Source: Bradyrhizobium sp. AT1 (GTDB lineage: Bacteria > Pseudomonadota > Alphaproteobacteria > Rhizobiales > Xanthobacteraceae). From it: a stretch of 36,819 nt of DNA. Under the pieces are notes generated by a model. The model did not search any database and was not told where the DNA came from. It saw only the letters and a program-made list of their open reading frames with translations. This document shows positions 7,938-16,352 of the stretch, one piece after another. Made by a program: the position numbers and the translations under genes. The stretch covers positions 924,750-961,568 of the forward strand of contig NZ_JXDL01000001.1 in the NCBI RefSeq assembly GCF_001590795.1, given 5' to 3'. The stretch's first letter is position 1. Each line of letters starts with the position of its first letter.

Positions 7938-9182
7938 TCAGGTGCAGCGCGCGCTCAATCCGGATGCGCCGAGCTTCGCCATGACCTCGTCGAGATGGGC
8001 GCTGTCGCGGGTCTCGATGACGAGTTGCAGCAGCGTCGCCTTGGCCGGCAGGTCGGAGAACGTCCGCTGGTGCGAGACCTCGATGATGTTGGCGCCGGCC
8101 TCGGCCAGCAGCGCCGCAACGGCGGCCAGCTGCCCGGGCCGATCAGGAATATCGAGGGACAACTGCGTCAGCCGCCCCTCGCGTGCCAGCTCGCGCGTCA
8201 GGACGGACGCGATCAGCCGGGTGTCGATATTGCCGCCGCTGAGCACCAGGCCGACCTTCTGGCCGGCAAAGCGGGTCGGATCGGACATCAAGGCGGCAAG
8301 GCCGGCGGCGCCGGCGCCCTCGACCACCGTCTTCTCAATCGAGATCAGGGTCGCCACCGCGCGCTCGAGCTCGGCTTCGTTGACCAGCGCGATGTCGTCG
8401 ACCAGGTGGCGGACGATTTCGGTGGTGATCTTGCCGGGCGATTTCACCGCGATGCCTTCGGCCAGCGTGTCGCCGCGCGCCGGCAGATTGCCGCCGTGGA
8501 TGGCGTTATACATCGAGGGATAGAGCCAGGCCTCGACGCCGAGGATCCGCAGCGATGGCTTGATCGATTTCGCGGCAATGCCGATGCCGCTAATCAGGCC
8601 GCCGCCGCCGATCGGGACGACCAGCGTGTCGAGCTCCGGTACCGCTCTCATCATCTCCAGCCCGACGGTGCCCTGCCCCGCGATCACCAGCGGATCGTCA
8701 TAGGGGTGGACGAAGATCATGCTTCGGGCTTCGCCGTGGCTGCGCGCGAACGCGGCCGCCTCCTCCAGCGTCGCCCCCGTGACGACCACTTCCGCGCCGT
8801 GATGCCTGGTGTTCTCGATCTTCACCATCGGCGTGCCGACCGGCATGACGATGGTGGCGGGAATGCCGAGCCGCTTGGCGTGATAGGCGACGCCCTGCGC
8901 GTGGTTTCCGGCCGACATGGCAATGACGCCGCGCGCGCGCTCCTCCGGCGTCAACGCGGTGAGGCGGTTGAGCGCGCCGCGCTCCTTGAACGAGGAGGTG
9001 AACTGAAGGTTCTCGAATTTGAGCCAGATCTCGCAGCCGCAGATGCTGCTCAGCGTGCGGCTGTAGCTGCAGGGCGTCTCGACGACAGCGCCGCGGATGG
9101 TATCGGCGGCAGCATGGATATCACCAGGTGCGACCGGAAAGTCGCTGAGATCGGGCGATGTGGTTTGGGACAACTCAGCCAT
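7938..9182 (-). CDS. threonine ammonia-lyase (threonine dehydratase) with ACT domain
   Basis: 414 residues. It deaminates L-threonine to 2-oxobutanoate, the entry to isoleucine synthesis, and is cytoplasmic. The fold-type II PLP core shows the Schiff-base lysine in SSFKERGA (K66), the SAGNHAQGVA substrate loop (90-99) and the phosphate-binding GGGGLISG (192-199). A single ACT-like regulatory segment is at about 338-412 (LSLDIPDRPGQLAAVAALLAEAGANI). That length and single ACT domain fit the shorter TdcB/IlvA2-type enzymes rather than the 500-residue E. coli IlvA with two regulatory domains, so I leave the symbol open. ilvD (34370-36091) of the same pathway is in the window but far away. No clear ribosome binding site. 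Confidence 0.9.
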   Translation of the reverse strand: MAELSQTTSPDLSDFPVAPGDIHAAADTIRGAVVETPCSYSRTLSSICGCEIWLKFENLQFTSSFKERGALNRLTALTPEERARGVIAMSAGNHAQGVAYHAKRLGIPATIVMPVGTPMVKIENTRHHGAEVVVTGATLEEAAAFARSHGEARSMIFVHPYDDPLVIAGQGTVGLEMMRAVPELDTLVVPIGGGGLISGIGIAAKSIKPSLRILGVEAWLYPSMYNAIHGGNLPARGDTLAEGIAVKSPGKITTEIVRHLVDDIALVNEAELERAVATLISIEKTVVEGAGAAGLAALMSDPTRFAGQKVGLVLSGGNIDTRLIASVLTRELAREGRLTQLSLDIPDRPGQLAAVAALLAEAGANIIEVSHQRTFSDLPAKATLLQLVIETRDSAHLDEVMAKLGASGLSARCT

Positions 9183-9227
9183 GGGACAGCATAGAGCATC
9201 CCGTGGTTCGAGGCGATAAGCCAGCCG

Positions 9228-10091
9228 CTATTTGGTAAATTCCCGGGAACGTGAAGCCCGCCACAGCGTCCACAGCGTACGCAGCCGCGACGTCGGCTGC
9301 ACCGCGAACGGATTGCGGCCGGGCTGCGACAGGCGCTTGAGATCCGCCCTGGTCAGGCTCAACGGCAAAAACGCCGGACGCACTGCTGCCGGCACGTCCG
9401 CCAGCAGCGACATCGCCGTGGTCAGATGCTGCTGCGCCTCGCCCGCGAGCTGCTCCAGCACGGCGCGCAGGTTCGGCGTATCCTTGCCGGCAAACACATC
9501 CTCCATCTCGCAGCCATGGCTCGCCAGCACCTGCTGCGGCAGGAAGAGCTGCCGGTGCGAGGCATCGCGCGGCAGGCTCGTGATGACCTGCACGATGCCC
9601 TGCGCCAGCCCCGCATGACGGGCGAGATGTTCGCCCGCCTCCGACGGTGGCGCCATGATCCGGGCGGCAAGATCGAACAATGCCGATGAGGTCGCGGCCA
9701 GATAGCCCTCCAGCGCCGTCAGCGTCGGCATCGGGTCGTTGTAGAGGTCGAACTGGTGCTCGTCGACGAGCAGCGACAGCGGCTCGACCGGCAGGTCGAA
9801 ATCACGGATCGCACGCAGCAGCTCCGCTGCCACCGGATTGCCCTCGGCACTGCCGTGGACCAGGCCCGAGAACAGATCCGTCCACCATTGAAAGCGGATC
9901 TCGCCGGGCAAGGGCTGGCTCACCTGGTCGCGGACGCGGACGATCTCGACATTGAAGGCGTAGAGCGCCAGCAGCGCGCGGCGCTCGGCGGCGGGCGCGA
10001 ACAGCGTCGCGGCATAGCGCGGAAAGTCGTGGCCGCGCACGAGCTCGGCGCAGAAGGCGACGGAATCGGGCGGCGGAGCGGCACTGCTCAT
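9228..10091 (-). CDS. squalene/phytoene synthase-like protein, NDUFAF6-type
   Basis: 287 residues with the all-helical squalene/phytoene synthase fold. At the place where true synthases carry the first aspartate-rich motif (DDxxD) it reads YAFNVEIVRVRDQVSQ (44-59) followed by GEIRFQWWTDL, which strongly resembles the mitochondrial complex I assembly factor NDUFAF6 (AFNVE...D.VS...R.QFW). The second motif region (DEHQFDLYND, 110-119) keeps some acidic residues. I therefore think prenyl-transferase activity is unlikely. It is the last gene after yajC-secD-secF and the NDUFAF3-like gene, 19 bases behind the latter, which supports a shared role in membrane complex assembly. Alternative: an uncharacterised prenyl-diphosphate-binding protein. 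It is not in a hopanoid cluster (no hpn genes nearby). Confidence 0.8.
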   Translation of the reverse strand: MSSAAPPPDSVAFCAELVRGHDFPRYAATLFAPAAERRALLALYAFNVEIVRVRDQVSQPLPGEIRFQWWTDLFSGLVHGSAEGNPVAAELLRAIRDFDLPVEPLSLLVDEHQFDLYNDPMPTLTALEGYLAATSSALFDLAARIMAPPSEAGEHLARHAGLAQGIVQVITSLPRDASHRQLFLPQQVLASHGCEMEDVFAGKDTPNLRAVLEQLAGEAQQHLTTAMSLLADVPAAVRPAFLPLSLTRADLKRLSQPGRNPFAVQPTSRLRTLWTLWRASRSREFTK

Positions 10092-10110
10092 GTGCGGTTC
10101 AATGTGCTGG

Positions 10111-10494
10111 TCACGGCACCGCGATCAGCGCAGCGGCGACCCGCCGCCGCTCGCCGATCATGATGTTGTAGGTGCGCACGGCGGGACCGGTCTGCATCGT
10201 GTCCAGCACCACCCTCACCGCCTTGAACGCCTGGCGCAGCTCCGGCGGCGGCAGCCAGAGCCCGGTTCCGGTGCCGACCAGAAGCGTGTCGATGCCGTTG
10301 GCGGCTGCGAACACCCTGTCCAGCGAATAGCGGTCGATCTTCGCGGGATCGGTCACGTCCCAGGCCCAGATCGCCTCGGGCAGGCACAGCAGCGAGCCCC
10401 GATGCGACATGCCGGCGAAGGCGAAGCCGCCCTTGCCATAGGCCTCGATCGGCGCCGAGCGCGGGAAATGCGGTGCGTTGGGATCGCCGGCCAT
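10111..10494 (-). CDS. Mth938-like (DUF498) protein, NDUFAF3 homologue
   Basis: 127 residues, the whole length of a DUF498/Mth938 domain. Characteristic stretches are IEAYGKGGFAFAGMSHRGSLL (split here: IEAYGKGGF, residues 16-24, and HRGSLL), IDTLLVGTGTGLWLPP (68-83) and TYNIMIGERRRVAAALI near the end. Human NDUFAF3, a factor for early assembly of respiratory complex I, belongs to this family. No catalytic residues are known to me and there is no signal peptide. It sits 60 bases downstream of secF, behind a hairpin, and directly ahead of the NDUFAF6-like gene, so two relatives of mitochondrial complex I assembly factors are adjacent. No clear ribosome binding site precedes the ATG. Confidence 0.85.
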   Translation of the reverse strand: MAGDPNAPHFPRSAPIEAYGKGGFAFAGMSHRGSLLCLPEAIWAWDVTDPAKIDRYSLDRVFAAANGIDTLLVGTGTGLWLPPPELRQAFKAVRVVLDTMQTGPAVRTYNIMIGERRRVAAALIAVP

Positions 10495-10517
10495 GTGCTT
10501 CGTCCGAATGAGCCTAT

Positions 10518-10543
10518 TGCCCTCGCAAACGCCTGCGAGGGCA
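10518..10543 (-). terminator. hairpin between secF and the NDUFAF3-like gene
   Basis: TGCCCTCGCA and TGCGAGGGCA form a perfect 10-bp stem around a six-base loop. No T-tract follows on the minus strand, so it may act as a partial terminator or processing/stability element separating secDF from the two downstream genes, not as a complete stop. Confidence 0.45.
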
Positions 10544-10554
10544 TGCGGTTCGGA

Positions 10555-11574
10555 TCATGCCTTGCTTTTCTTCGCCGGCGGAGCCTCGTCTTTCGCATCC
10601 TCGCGATGCTCGCCGACGCCGAGATAGATCAGGATCGGCGCCGCGATGAAGATCGACGTATAGGTGCCGACCAGCACCACGCCGAACATCATCACCGCCG
10701 TGAAGCTGTGGATCGCATGGCCGCCGAACACCAGCAGCGCCAGCAGCGCCAGCGTCACCGTGAAGTGGGTGATGATGGAGCGCGACAGCGTCGAGTTGAT
10801 GGACTCGTTGAGCAGCTGCGGCATCGGCATCTTCTTGTAGCGACGCAGCATTTCACGGATGCGGTCGTAGATGACGACGGTATCGTTGAGCGAATAACCG
10901 AGAATCGTCAGCAGCGCGGCGATACTGGTCAGGTCGAAATCGACCTGGCTGATCGACATGAAGCCGATGGTCAGCACGATGTCGTGCACGTTGGCGATCA
11001 TGGCGCCCAGCGCGAACTGCCATTCGAACCGGAACCAGAGATAGATCAGGATCGAGACGATGGCGAGCATCAGGCCAAGCATGCCGTAGGCGAGAAGCTC
11101 GCCAGCGACGCGCGGGCCGAGCACTTCGACACGGCGGTATTCGATGGAATCGCCGAGTGCGGTGCGCACCTTCTGCACGGCATCCTGCTGCGCCTTGTCG
11201 CCGCCGGGCTGCTCGGCAACGCGGATCAGCACGTTCTCGGGGCCGCCGAACTGCTGCAGCTGGATTTCGCCGAGCTTCAAGCCATCCAGCGTCGTGCGCA
11301 TCGCCGCGATGTCGGCGGCGCCGGACTTGGCCCGCACCTCCAGCAGCGTGCCGCCCTTGAAGTCGATGCCGAGATTCAGGCCGTGGGTGAAGAACAGCGT
11401 GATGGCGACGATCGACAGCGCCGCCGAGATCGGGAAGCTGATGCGCCGGAACCGCGTGAAGTCGAAATGCGTGTCATCAGGGACGATGCGCAGCGACGGC
11501 AGCACGCCGAGGGCTGCCACCACGGTGAGGACGGCAATCAGGATGCCAAGCCCGATGAGTACGTAATGTGTCAC
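10555..11574 (-). CDS. secF: protein translocase subunit SecF
   Basis: About 339 residues. With SecD it uses the proton-motive force to pull preproteins out of SecYEG on the periplasmic side. The N-terminal membrane segment is followed by GLNLGIDFKGGTLLEVR, the SecF signature, a periplasmic P1 domain of about 100 residues, then five transmembrane segments including VGARVAGELL-like and NDTVVIYDRIRE motifs (the latter with the conserved Asp/Arg in TM4-loop). The frame opens further upstream, but GTG at 11574 follows AGGAG, whose first bases are part of the secD stop codon (TAG at 11588-11586). This tight arrangement, with an 11-base gap, indicates translational coupling to secD and rules out the longer start. 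Confidence 0.95.
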   Translation of the reverse strand: MTHYVLIGLGILIAVLTVVAALGVLPSLRIVPDDTHFDFTRFRRISFPISAALSIVAITLFFTHGLNLGIDFKGGTLLEVRAKSGAADIAAMRTTLDGLKLGEIQLQQFGGPENVLIRVAEQPGGDKAQQDAVQKVRTALGDSIEYRRVEVLGPRVAGELLAYGMLGLMLAIVSILIYLWFRFEWQFALGAMIANVHDIVLTIGFMSISQVDFDLTSIAALLTILGYSLNDTVVIYDRIREMLRRYKKMPMPQLLNESINSTLSRSIITHFTVTLALLALLVFGGHAIHSFTAVMMFGVVLVGTYTSIFIAAPILIYLGVGEHREDAKDEAPPAKKSKA

Positions 11575-11585
11575 GGTCTTAGCTC

Positions 11586-13187
11586 CTAGATCGGCACGCT
11601 TTGCGGCCGCTTCCACCGCACCCACCAGGCGACGATCAGCCGGGTCATGGTGAAGGCGGTGAACACCGTGGTGATGATGCCGATGCCGAGCGTCACGGCA
11701 AAGCCGCGCACCGGGCCGGTGCCGATGTAGAACAGCACCGCGGCGGCAATGAAGGTCGTGATGTTGGAATCGAGGATGGTCGCCAGCGCCCGCTTGAAGC
11801 CGGCGTCGATCGCCGAAATCGCATTGCGGCCGCCGCGCAGCTCCTCGCGGATACGCTCATAGATCAGGACGTTGGAGTCCACCGCGATGCCGACCGTGAG
11901 CACGATGCCGGCGATGCCGGGCAGCGTCAGCGTGGCGTTGAGCAGCGACAGCAGGCCGAAGATCATGGCGACGTTGATGGCCACCGCGATGTTGGCGAAC
12001 ACCCCGAACAGCCGGTAGGTCAGCAGCATGAAGATGATGACCAGGATCGAGCCGACGTAAGCCGCGAGTTCGCCCTTCTCGATCGAATCCTGGCCGAGGC
12101 CCGGACCGACGGTGCGCTCCTCGACCACCGTGAGCGGCGCCGGCAGCGCGCCGGCACGCATCAGGATCGCCAGATCGTTGGCAGATTGGACCGTGAAGCT
12201 GCCCGAGATCTGACCCTGACCACCCGTGATCGGCTCGTTGATGCGGGGGGCGGAGATCACCTTGTTGTCGAGCACGATCGCGAAGGGCAACCCGACATTC
12301 TCTTGCGTGGCCTGCGCGAATTTGCGCGCGCCCGAGGTATTGAACTTGAAGCTGACGACCGGCTCGCTCGTACGCTGGTCAAAGGTCGCCTGGGCATCGA
12401 TCAGATCGCCGCCGGCGACCAGCACCTGCTTCTTGACCACATAGGGCGTCGGCGGGGGCGAAGCGCTCATCAGCAGCTCGGATTCCGGCGGCAACCTGCC
12501 GGCTTGCGCCTGGTCCGGCGACACGGTCGTGTCGACCATGCGGAATTCCATCTTCGCGGTCTCGCCGAGCAGCTTCTTCAGGCGGGTCGGGTCCTGCAGG
12601 CCGGGGACCTGCACCAGGATGCGGTCGTTGCCCTGGCGCTGGATCACGGGCTCGACGGTGCCGAGCTCGTTGACACGGCGTTCGACGATCTGGATCGATT
12701 GTTCGATGGTCTTGCGCATGCGGTCGAGCATCGCGGCCTGCGGGACGGTCAGGCGAATCACGCCGCCGGCCTCGCTCACCTCGAGGTCGCGCTGACCGCT
12801 GGATCCCATCAGGCCGCCTAGCGGCTGGGACAATTCACGCAGCTTGGCGAGCGCGGCCTGAACGTCGGATTCCTTGGTGATGCGCACCTCGGCCGCGTCG
12901 TTGCGCACGACCACGCCGCCGGTGAAGCCGATCTTGGCATCACGCAGCGTGCGGCGAACGTCGTCGCGGACCTGGTCGAGCCGCTCCTTCTTCACGTAGT
13001 TGGAGTCGACCTCGAGCAGCAGATAGGAGCCGCCCTGGAGGTCGAGGCCGAGCACGAGCCGACGCTGCGCCCAGGCGGGCCAGGTCTTGACCTGCGACTC
13101 CGGGAAGAAGTTCGGGACTGCGCAGAGGCACACGATCAGCGCCGTCAGGATAATCCCGAGCGCCTTCCACCGCGTGAAATACAACAT
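11586..13187 (-). CDS. secD: protein translocase subunit SecD
   Basis: 533 residues, the usual size. One N-terminal membrane segment (about 8-26) is followed by LGLDLQGGSYLLLEV (47-61), the SecD signature, then a large periplasmic part with the P1 head and base, and five C-terminal transmembrane segments starting at about residue 365. GIAVDSNVLIYERIREELRGG contains the conserved Asp and Arg of the proton pathway. It works with SecF and YajC in late steps of export. Gap to yajC is 47 bases. The start has only a weak AGG upstream. Confidence 0.96.
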   Translation of the reverse strand: MLYFTRWKALGIILTALIVCLCAVPNFFPESQVKTWPAWAQRRLVLGLDLQGGSYLLLEVDSNYVKKERLDQVRDDVRRTLRDAKIGFTGGVVVRNDAAEVRITKESDVQAALAKLRELSQPLGGLMGSSGQRDLEVSEAGGVIRLTVPQAAMLDRMRKTIEQSIQIVERRVNELGTVEPVIQRQGNDRILVQVPGLQDPTRLKKLLGETAKMEFRMVDTTVSPDQAQAGRLPPESELLMSASPPPTPYVVKKQVLVAGGDLIDAQATFDQRTSEPVVSFKFNTSGARKFAQATQENVGLPFAIVLDNKVISAPRINEPITGGQGQISGSFTVQSANDLAILMRAGALPAPLTVVEERTVGPGLGQDSIEKGELAAYVGSILVIIFMLLTYRLFGVFANIAVAINVAMIFGLLSLLNATLTLPGIAGIVLTVGIAVDSNVLIYERIREELRGGRNAISAIDAGFKRALATILDSNITTFIAAAVLFYIGTGPVRGFAVTLGIGIITTVFTAFTMTRLIVAWWVRWKRPQSVPI

Positions 13188-13234
13188 CGACTGGACCTGT
13201 CAGATCAGGAGACTTGAGATGCCCGCGGACGCGC

Positions 13235-13600
13235 TCACTTCGACGCGGCGTCGTCCTTGGCGCTTTCTTTGGATTCCTTGGCCGGCTCGCCCTTGGCGCG
13301 GACGCCGGAGATCATCTGGCGCATCTGGCGCACCCGCACGCCGTCGGAAATCTCGAACTCGATCTGGTCGTCATCGACGACCTTGGTGACCTTGCCGACG
13401 AGGCCGCCCGAGGTCACGACGGTGTCGCCGCGGCGGATGTTCTTCACGAGGTCGGCGTGGTCGCGCACCTTCTTCTGCTGCGGACGCAGAATCAGGAAGT
13501 ACATGATCACGAAGATCAGGGCGAACGGCAGCAGCGACATCAACATGCTGTTGGTGTCGCCGGCGCCCGCGGCCTGGGCATACGCAGGGGTAATCAACAT
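13235..13600 (-). CDS. yajC: preprotein translocase accessory subunit YajC
   Basis: 121 residues. A short periplasmic N-terminus is followed by one transmembrane helix (about 22-42: LPFALIFVIMYFLILRPQQKK contains the family's RPQQKK junction) and a soluble KOW-like cytoplasmic domain with VKNIRRGDTVVTSGGLVGKV. YajC associates with SecDF in the holotranslocon. It is the first gene of the yajC-secD-secF unit; the ATG follows GAGGAT nine bases upstream, and a promoter candidate lies at 13676-13703. The C-terminus is a charged lysine/alanine/glutamate tail. Confidence 0.95.
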   Translation of the reverse strand: MLITPAYAQAAGAGDTNSMLMSLLPFALIFVIMYFLILRPQQKKVRDHADLVKNIRRGDTVVTSGGLVGKVTKVVDDDQIEFEISDGVRVRQMRQMISGVRAKGEPAKESKESAKDDAASK

Positions 13601-13675
13601 TCGGACGATCCTCGTGAGAACGGGGGAAAGCCGGTCAGGCCCTCAAAGGCGACCGGCTCGGTCAAATTCGCGCGG

Positions 13676-13703
13676 ACTATAGCGGCCATTGCCCCAATTG
13701 CAA
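13676..13703 (-). promoter_or_regulatory. sigma-70-like promoter candidate for yajC-secDF
   Basis: On the minus strand TTGCAA (13703-13698), a 16-base spacer and TATAGT (13681-13676) match the consensus at four of six and five of six positions. Transcription would start near 13670 and give a leader of about 70 bases before the yajC ATG. The site lies in the divergent gap to the DUF815 ATPase gene. Confidence 0.5.
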
Positions 13704-13781
13704 CGCTGCCAGACCGGCGATTTGGCCACCTTGCGGCGCGCCGTCAGGCCCGATAAGGCTGCATTCTCAGGAACTTCGGAC

Positions 13782-14774
13782 ATGCCCAAAAACATGAGCA
13801 AAAGCCCGGCCGGCAAAGGCCCCCGCACCCCTGCCCGCAAGCCCGCCCGCGTCGCGGCAAAACGCCCCAAGGGGACCACCAAGGGGGTCGCAAAGGCCGC
13901 CCCGGACCTCTCCCAGGAGCGACTCGTCCGCGCGCTGGAGAGTATTGCGGCGCACCTCGCTGCGCAGGGAAAGCCGGCCTTCGAACGCGAGTCGTTCAAA
14001 GAGGCCGACGCCTACGTCTGGCACCCTGACGGCCGCCTGTCGGCGGTGCCGCGGGTCAGCCGCGTGGAGCTGTTCCTGCTGAAGGGCGTCGACCGGATGC
14101 GCGACATCCTGATGGAGAACACCGAGCGCTTCGCGGGCGGCCTGCCCGCCAACAACGCCCTGCTCTGGGGCGCGCGCGGCATGGGCAAATCGTCGCTGGT
14201 GAAGGCGGCACATGCCAGCATCAACGCGGGCCGCAAGCCTGCCGAGAAGCTGAAGCTGATCGAGATCCACCGCGAGGACATCGAGACGCTGCCGATGTTG
14301 ATGGAGAAGCTCCGCGACGCAAGCTTCCGCTTCATCGTGTTCATCGACGACCTCTCCTTCGACGGCAATGACGCGTCCTACAAATCGCTCAAGGCCGTGC
14401 TCGAAGGCGGCATCGAGGGCCGGCCGGAGAACGTCATCCTCTATGCCACCTCGAACCGCCGACATCTGCTGGCCCGCGACATGATCGAGAACGAGCGCTC
14501 GACCGCGATCAATCCCGGCGAAGCGGTCGAGGAGAAGGTGTCGCTGTCGGATCGTTTCGGCCTCTGGCTCGGCTTCCACCGCTGCAGCCAGGACGAATAC
14601 CTCGCGATGGTGCGCGGCTATTGCAGCCATTTCGGCATCAAGGTTGACGACGAGGCGCTGGAGCGCGAGGCACTGGAATGGTCGACCACCCGCGGCTCAC
14701 GCTCGGGCCGCGTCGCCTGGCAGTTCGTGCAGGAACTGGCGGGCCGGCTAGGTGTCAAACTGAAGACGAACTAG
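13782..14774 (+). CDS. DUF815 family AAA+ ATPase
   Basis: 330 residues. The first 40 residues are a lysine/alanine/proline-rich disordered tail. The AAA+ core shows Walker A GARGMGKSS (130-138), Walker B FIVFIDDLSF (184-193), a sensor-1-like YATSNRRHLL (221-230) and a C-terminal arginine segment TTRGSRSGRVAWQF (302-315) that fits sensor 2. This is the COG2607/DUF815 family of predicted ATPases, whose cellular role is not settled to my knowledge. An upstream in-frame start exists at 13689, but the ATG at 13782 has AGGAA (13769-13773) eight bases before it. It is divergent from yajC and convergent with the NlpD-like gene, separated from it by a strong bidirectional terminator. Confidence 0.9.
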   Translation: MPKNMSKSPAGKGPRTPARKPARVAAKRPKGTTKGVAKAAPDLSQERLVRALESIAAHLAAQGKPAFERESFKEADAYVWHPDGRLSAVPRVSRVELFLLKGVDRMRDILMENTERFAGGLPANNALLWGARGMGKSSLVKAAHASINAGRKPAEKLKLIEIHREDIETLPMLMEKLRDASFRFIVFIDDLSFDGNDASYKSLKAVLEGGIEGRPENVILYATSNRRHLLARDMIENERSTAINPGEAVEEKVSLSDRFGLWLGFHRCSQDEYLAMVRGYCSHFGIKVDDEALEREALEWSTTRGSRSGRVAWQFVQELAGRLGVKLKTN

Positions 14775-14798
14775 CGGAAGCCCTCGACCCAAAACGAG

Positions 14799-14825
14799 AT
14801 CGCCCGCTTTCGCGGGCGATTATTT
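14799..14825. terminator. bidirectional rho-independent terminator
   Basis: ATCGCCCGC (14799-14807) pairs perfectly with GCGGGCGAT (14812-14820) around the tetraloop TTTC. TATTTA follows on the plus strand, and CTCGTTTT on the minus strand, so it can end both the DUF815 ATPase transcript and the long minus-strand run. Confidence 0.8.
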
Positions 14826-14848
14826 ACGAGCGACAATTTGGCGGCGCC

Positions 14849-16243
14849 TCACGCCCCGTTCAGGAATTGAAGCGGGTCAACCGGGCTCGATCCCTTGCGG
14901 ATCTCGAAGTGGAGCTGCGGCGACGCCACCTCCCCGGATTGACCCGACTTGGCAATGACCTGACCGCGCTTGATGGGATCGCCGCGCTTCACCAGCAGCT
15001 CACTCGCATGGGCATATGCGGTGACGTAGCCGTTGGAGTGCCGAACCAGGACCAGATTGCCGTAACCCTTCAGCTCGTTGCCGGAATAGGCGACGACGCC
15101 GTCTTCGGCGGCCTTGACCGGCGTCCCCTCGGGCACCGCGAGATTGATGCCGTCGTTGGACTTGCCGTTGGTCTTGGCGCCGTAGCTCGTGACCACCTTG
15201 CCGCGCACCGGCCAGCGGAAGGTCGGCAGCGCGCTGGTGGTCTCGGCAGCCTTCGCAGGCGCCTCGGCGGGCTTCTCTTCGACGTTCGCCGTGGCCTGGG
15301 CCAGGCGCGCGCTCTGCACCGGTGCAGCGGCGGCCATCTTGGTGGCAGGCACCGGGGCAGCCGCAACGGGCTGCAGCGTTCCAGCCACCGGAGCGGCCCC
15401 GACCGGAGCCGCAGCCAGCGGAGCCGCGACGGCGGCGGTCTTGGCGCCGGGCACGGTCAGCCTCGTGCCGAGCTTGAGCTTGGCCGAGGGATCGAGACCG
15501 TTGGCACGAGCGAGCTCGGCCGACGAGATATGGTTCTTGCGGGCAATGCTGGCGAGCGTGTCGCCATGATTGACGAAATGCGTGCTCGACGGCGCAGCCA
15601 TGACCGCAACCGGCTTCGCAGCGGGAGCTGCCGCGACCGGAGCCAGTGCAGGCGCGGGTGCAGCAGCGGTGGCCGTGGCCGGATGCGGGATGATCAGCTG
15701 CTGGCCGGGCGAGAGCGCGCGCGGGCCCTTGTAGCCATTGGCGGCAAGGATCGCCTGCGGCGTGACGTGATAGCGCTTGGCGAGCACGTCGAGCGTGTCG
15801 CTCGTGCCGACGATGATCTTGGTCCCGCCCGCTGGCTGGGCGGCGGCAACGGAGCGCGGCGGCACGGTGGCCGTGGTCTCCAGATGAGGCTGTGCCGGGG
15901 GCGCATAGGAGCTGACGCCGCGCCCGCCTCCCGATACCCCGCCACCTGCCGCGACGGGATAGGATTGCGGCGCCGAGACCGCCGGCGGCGGCAAGGGCTG
16001 CGACTGATAATAGCCGGGCTGCGTCTGCGGCCGCGCATATTGCGGCAGCTCGCGCGGCTGCTGCTGCGGCGGCGCCTGCTGCACCGATCCGGTCTGATCA
16101 GAGGCGAAGGGGTTGGAGAAGTTCGACTGGGACAGCCGCGACGACATGTCGGCGCTGCACCCTGCGAAGCTGAAGGAGATCAGCGCCAGCACCGCGACCT
16201 GCGGTACGCGGCGCGAGTAAAGCAACTCGGCGACAGCGGACAT
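14849..16243 (-). CDS. NlpD-like LysM/LytM (M23) lipoprotein, probably a non-catalytic amidase activator
   Basis: 464 residues. A lipobox-like FAGC (C29) ends the signal sequence, so the protein is probably lipid-anchored. A proline/glutamine-rich region (50-130) is followed by two LysM domains (about 142-186 and 221-265), an alanine/proline linker and a LytM/M23 domain (342-460). Active M23 enzymes bind zinc with HxxxD and HxH; here the first pair reads N363-D-G-I-N367 and the last pair Q443-L-H445, so three of four ligands are lost. That pattern is known from EnvC/NlpD-type activators of cell-wall amidases. The order surE-pcm-nlpD is the same as in enterobacteria. It is the last gene of the minus-strand run. 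The ribosome binding site is weak. Confidence 0.9.
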   Translation of the reverse strand: MSAVAELLYSRRVPQVAVLALISFSFAGCSADMSSRLSQSNFSNPFASDQTGSVQQAPPQQQPRELPQYARPQTQPGYYQSQPLPPPAVSAPQSYPVAAGGGVSGGGRGVSSYAPPAQPHLETTATVPPRSVAAAQPAGGTKIIVGTSDTLDVLAKRYHVTPQAILAANGYKGPRALSPGQQLIIPHPATATAAAPAPALAPVAAAPAAKPVAVMAAPSSTHFVNHGDTLASIARKNHISSAELARANGLDPSAKLKLGTRLTVPGAKTAAVAAPLAAAPVGAAPVAGTLQPVAAAPVPATKMAAAAPVQSARLAQATANVEEKPAEAPAKAAETTSALPTFRWPVRGKVVTSYGAKTNGKSNDGINLAVPEGTPVKAAEDGVVAYSGNELKGYGNLVLVRHSNGYVTAYAHASELLVKRGDPIKRGQVIAKSGQSGEVASPQLHFEIRKGSSPVDPLQFLNGA

Positions 16244-16352
16244 GGTTACTCACTCGTACGCAACAGAACTGGAGTTTTAAGTAAACACGCGCCGAGTAAA
16301 TAACGGCTTAACCCTCCCAATAAGATGTTGGCAGCACAGCCGATCCGGAAAT

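Noticed and set aside
9228..10091. Hopanoid or carotenoid synthase (HpnC/HpnD/CrtB)
   Set aside because: The first aspartate-rich motif is missing, the sequence is nearer to NDUFAF6, and no other hopanoid or carotenoid gene is near.
10090..11589. 499-codon open frame on the plus strand opposite secF
   Set aside because: Shadow of secF and the NDUFAF3-like gene; low-complexity arginine/histidine/aspartate composition and no family signature.
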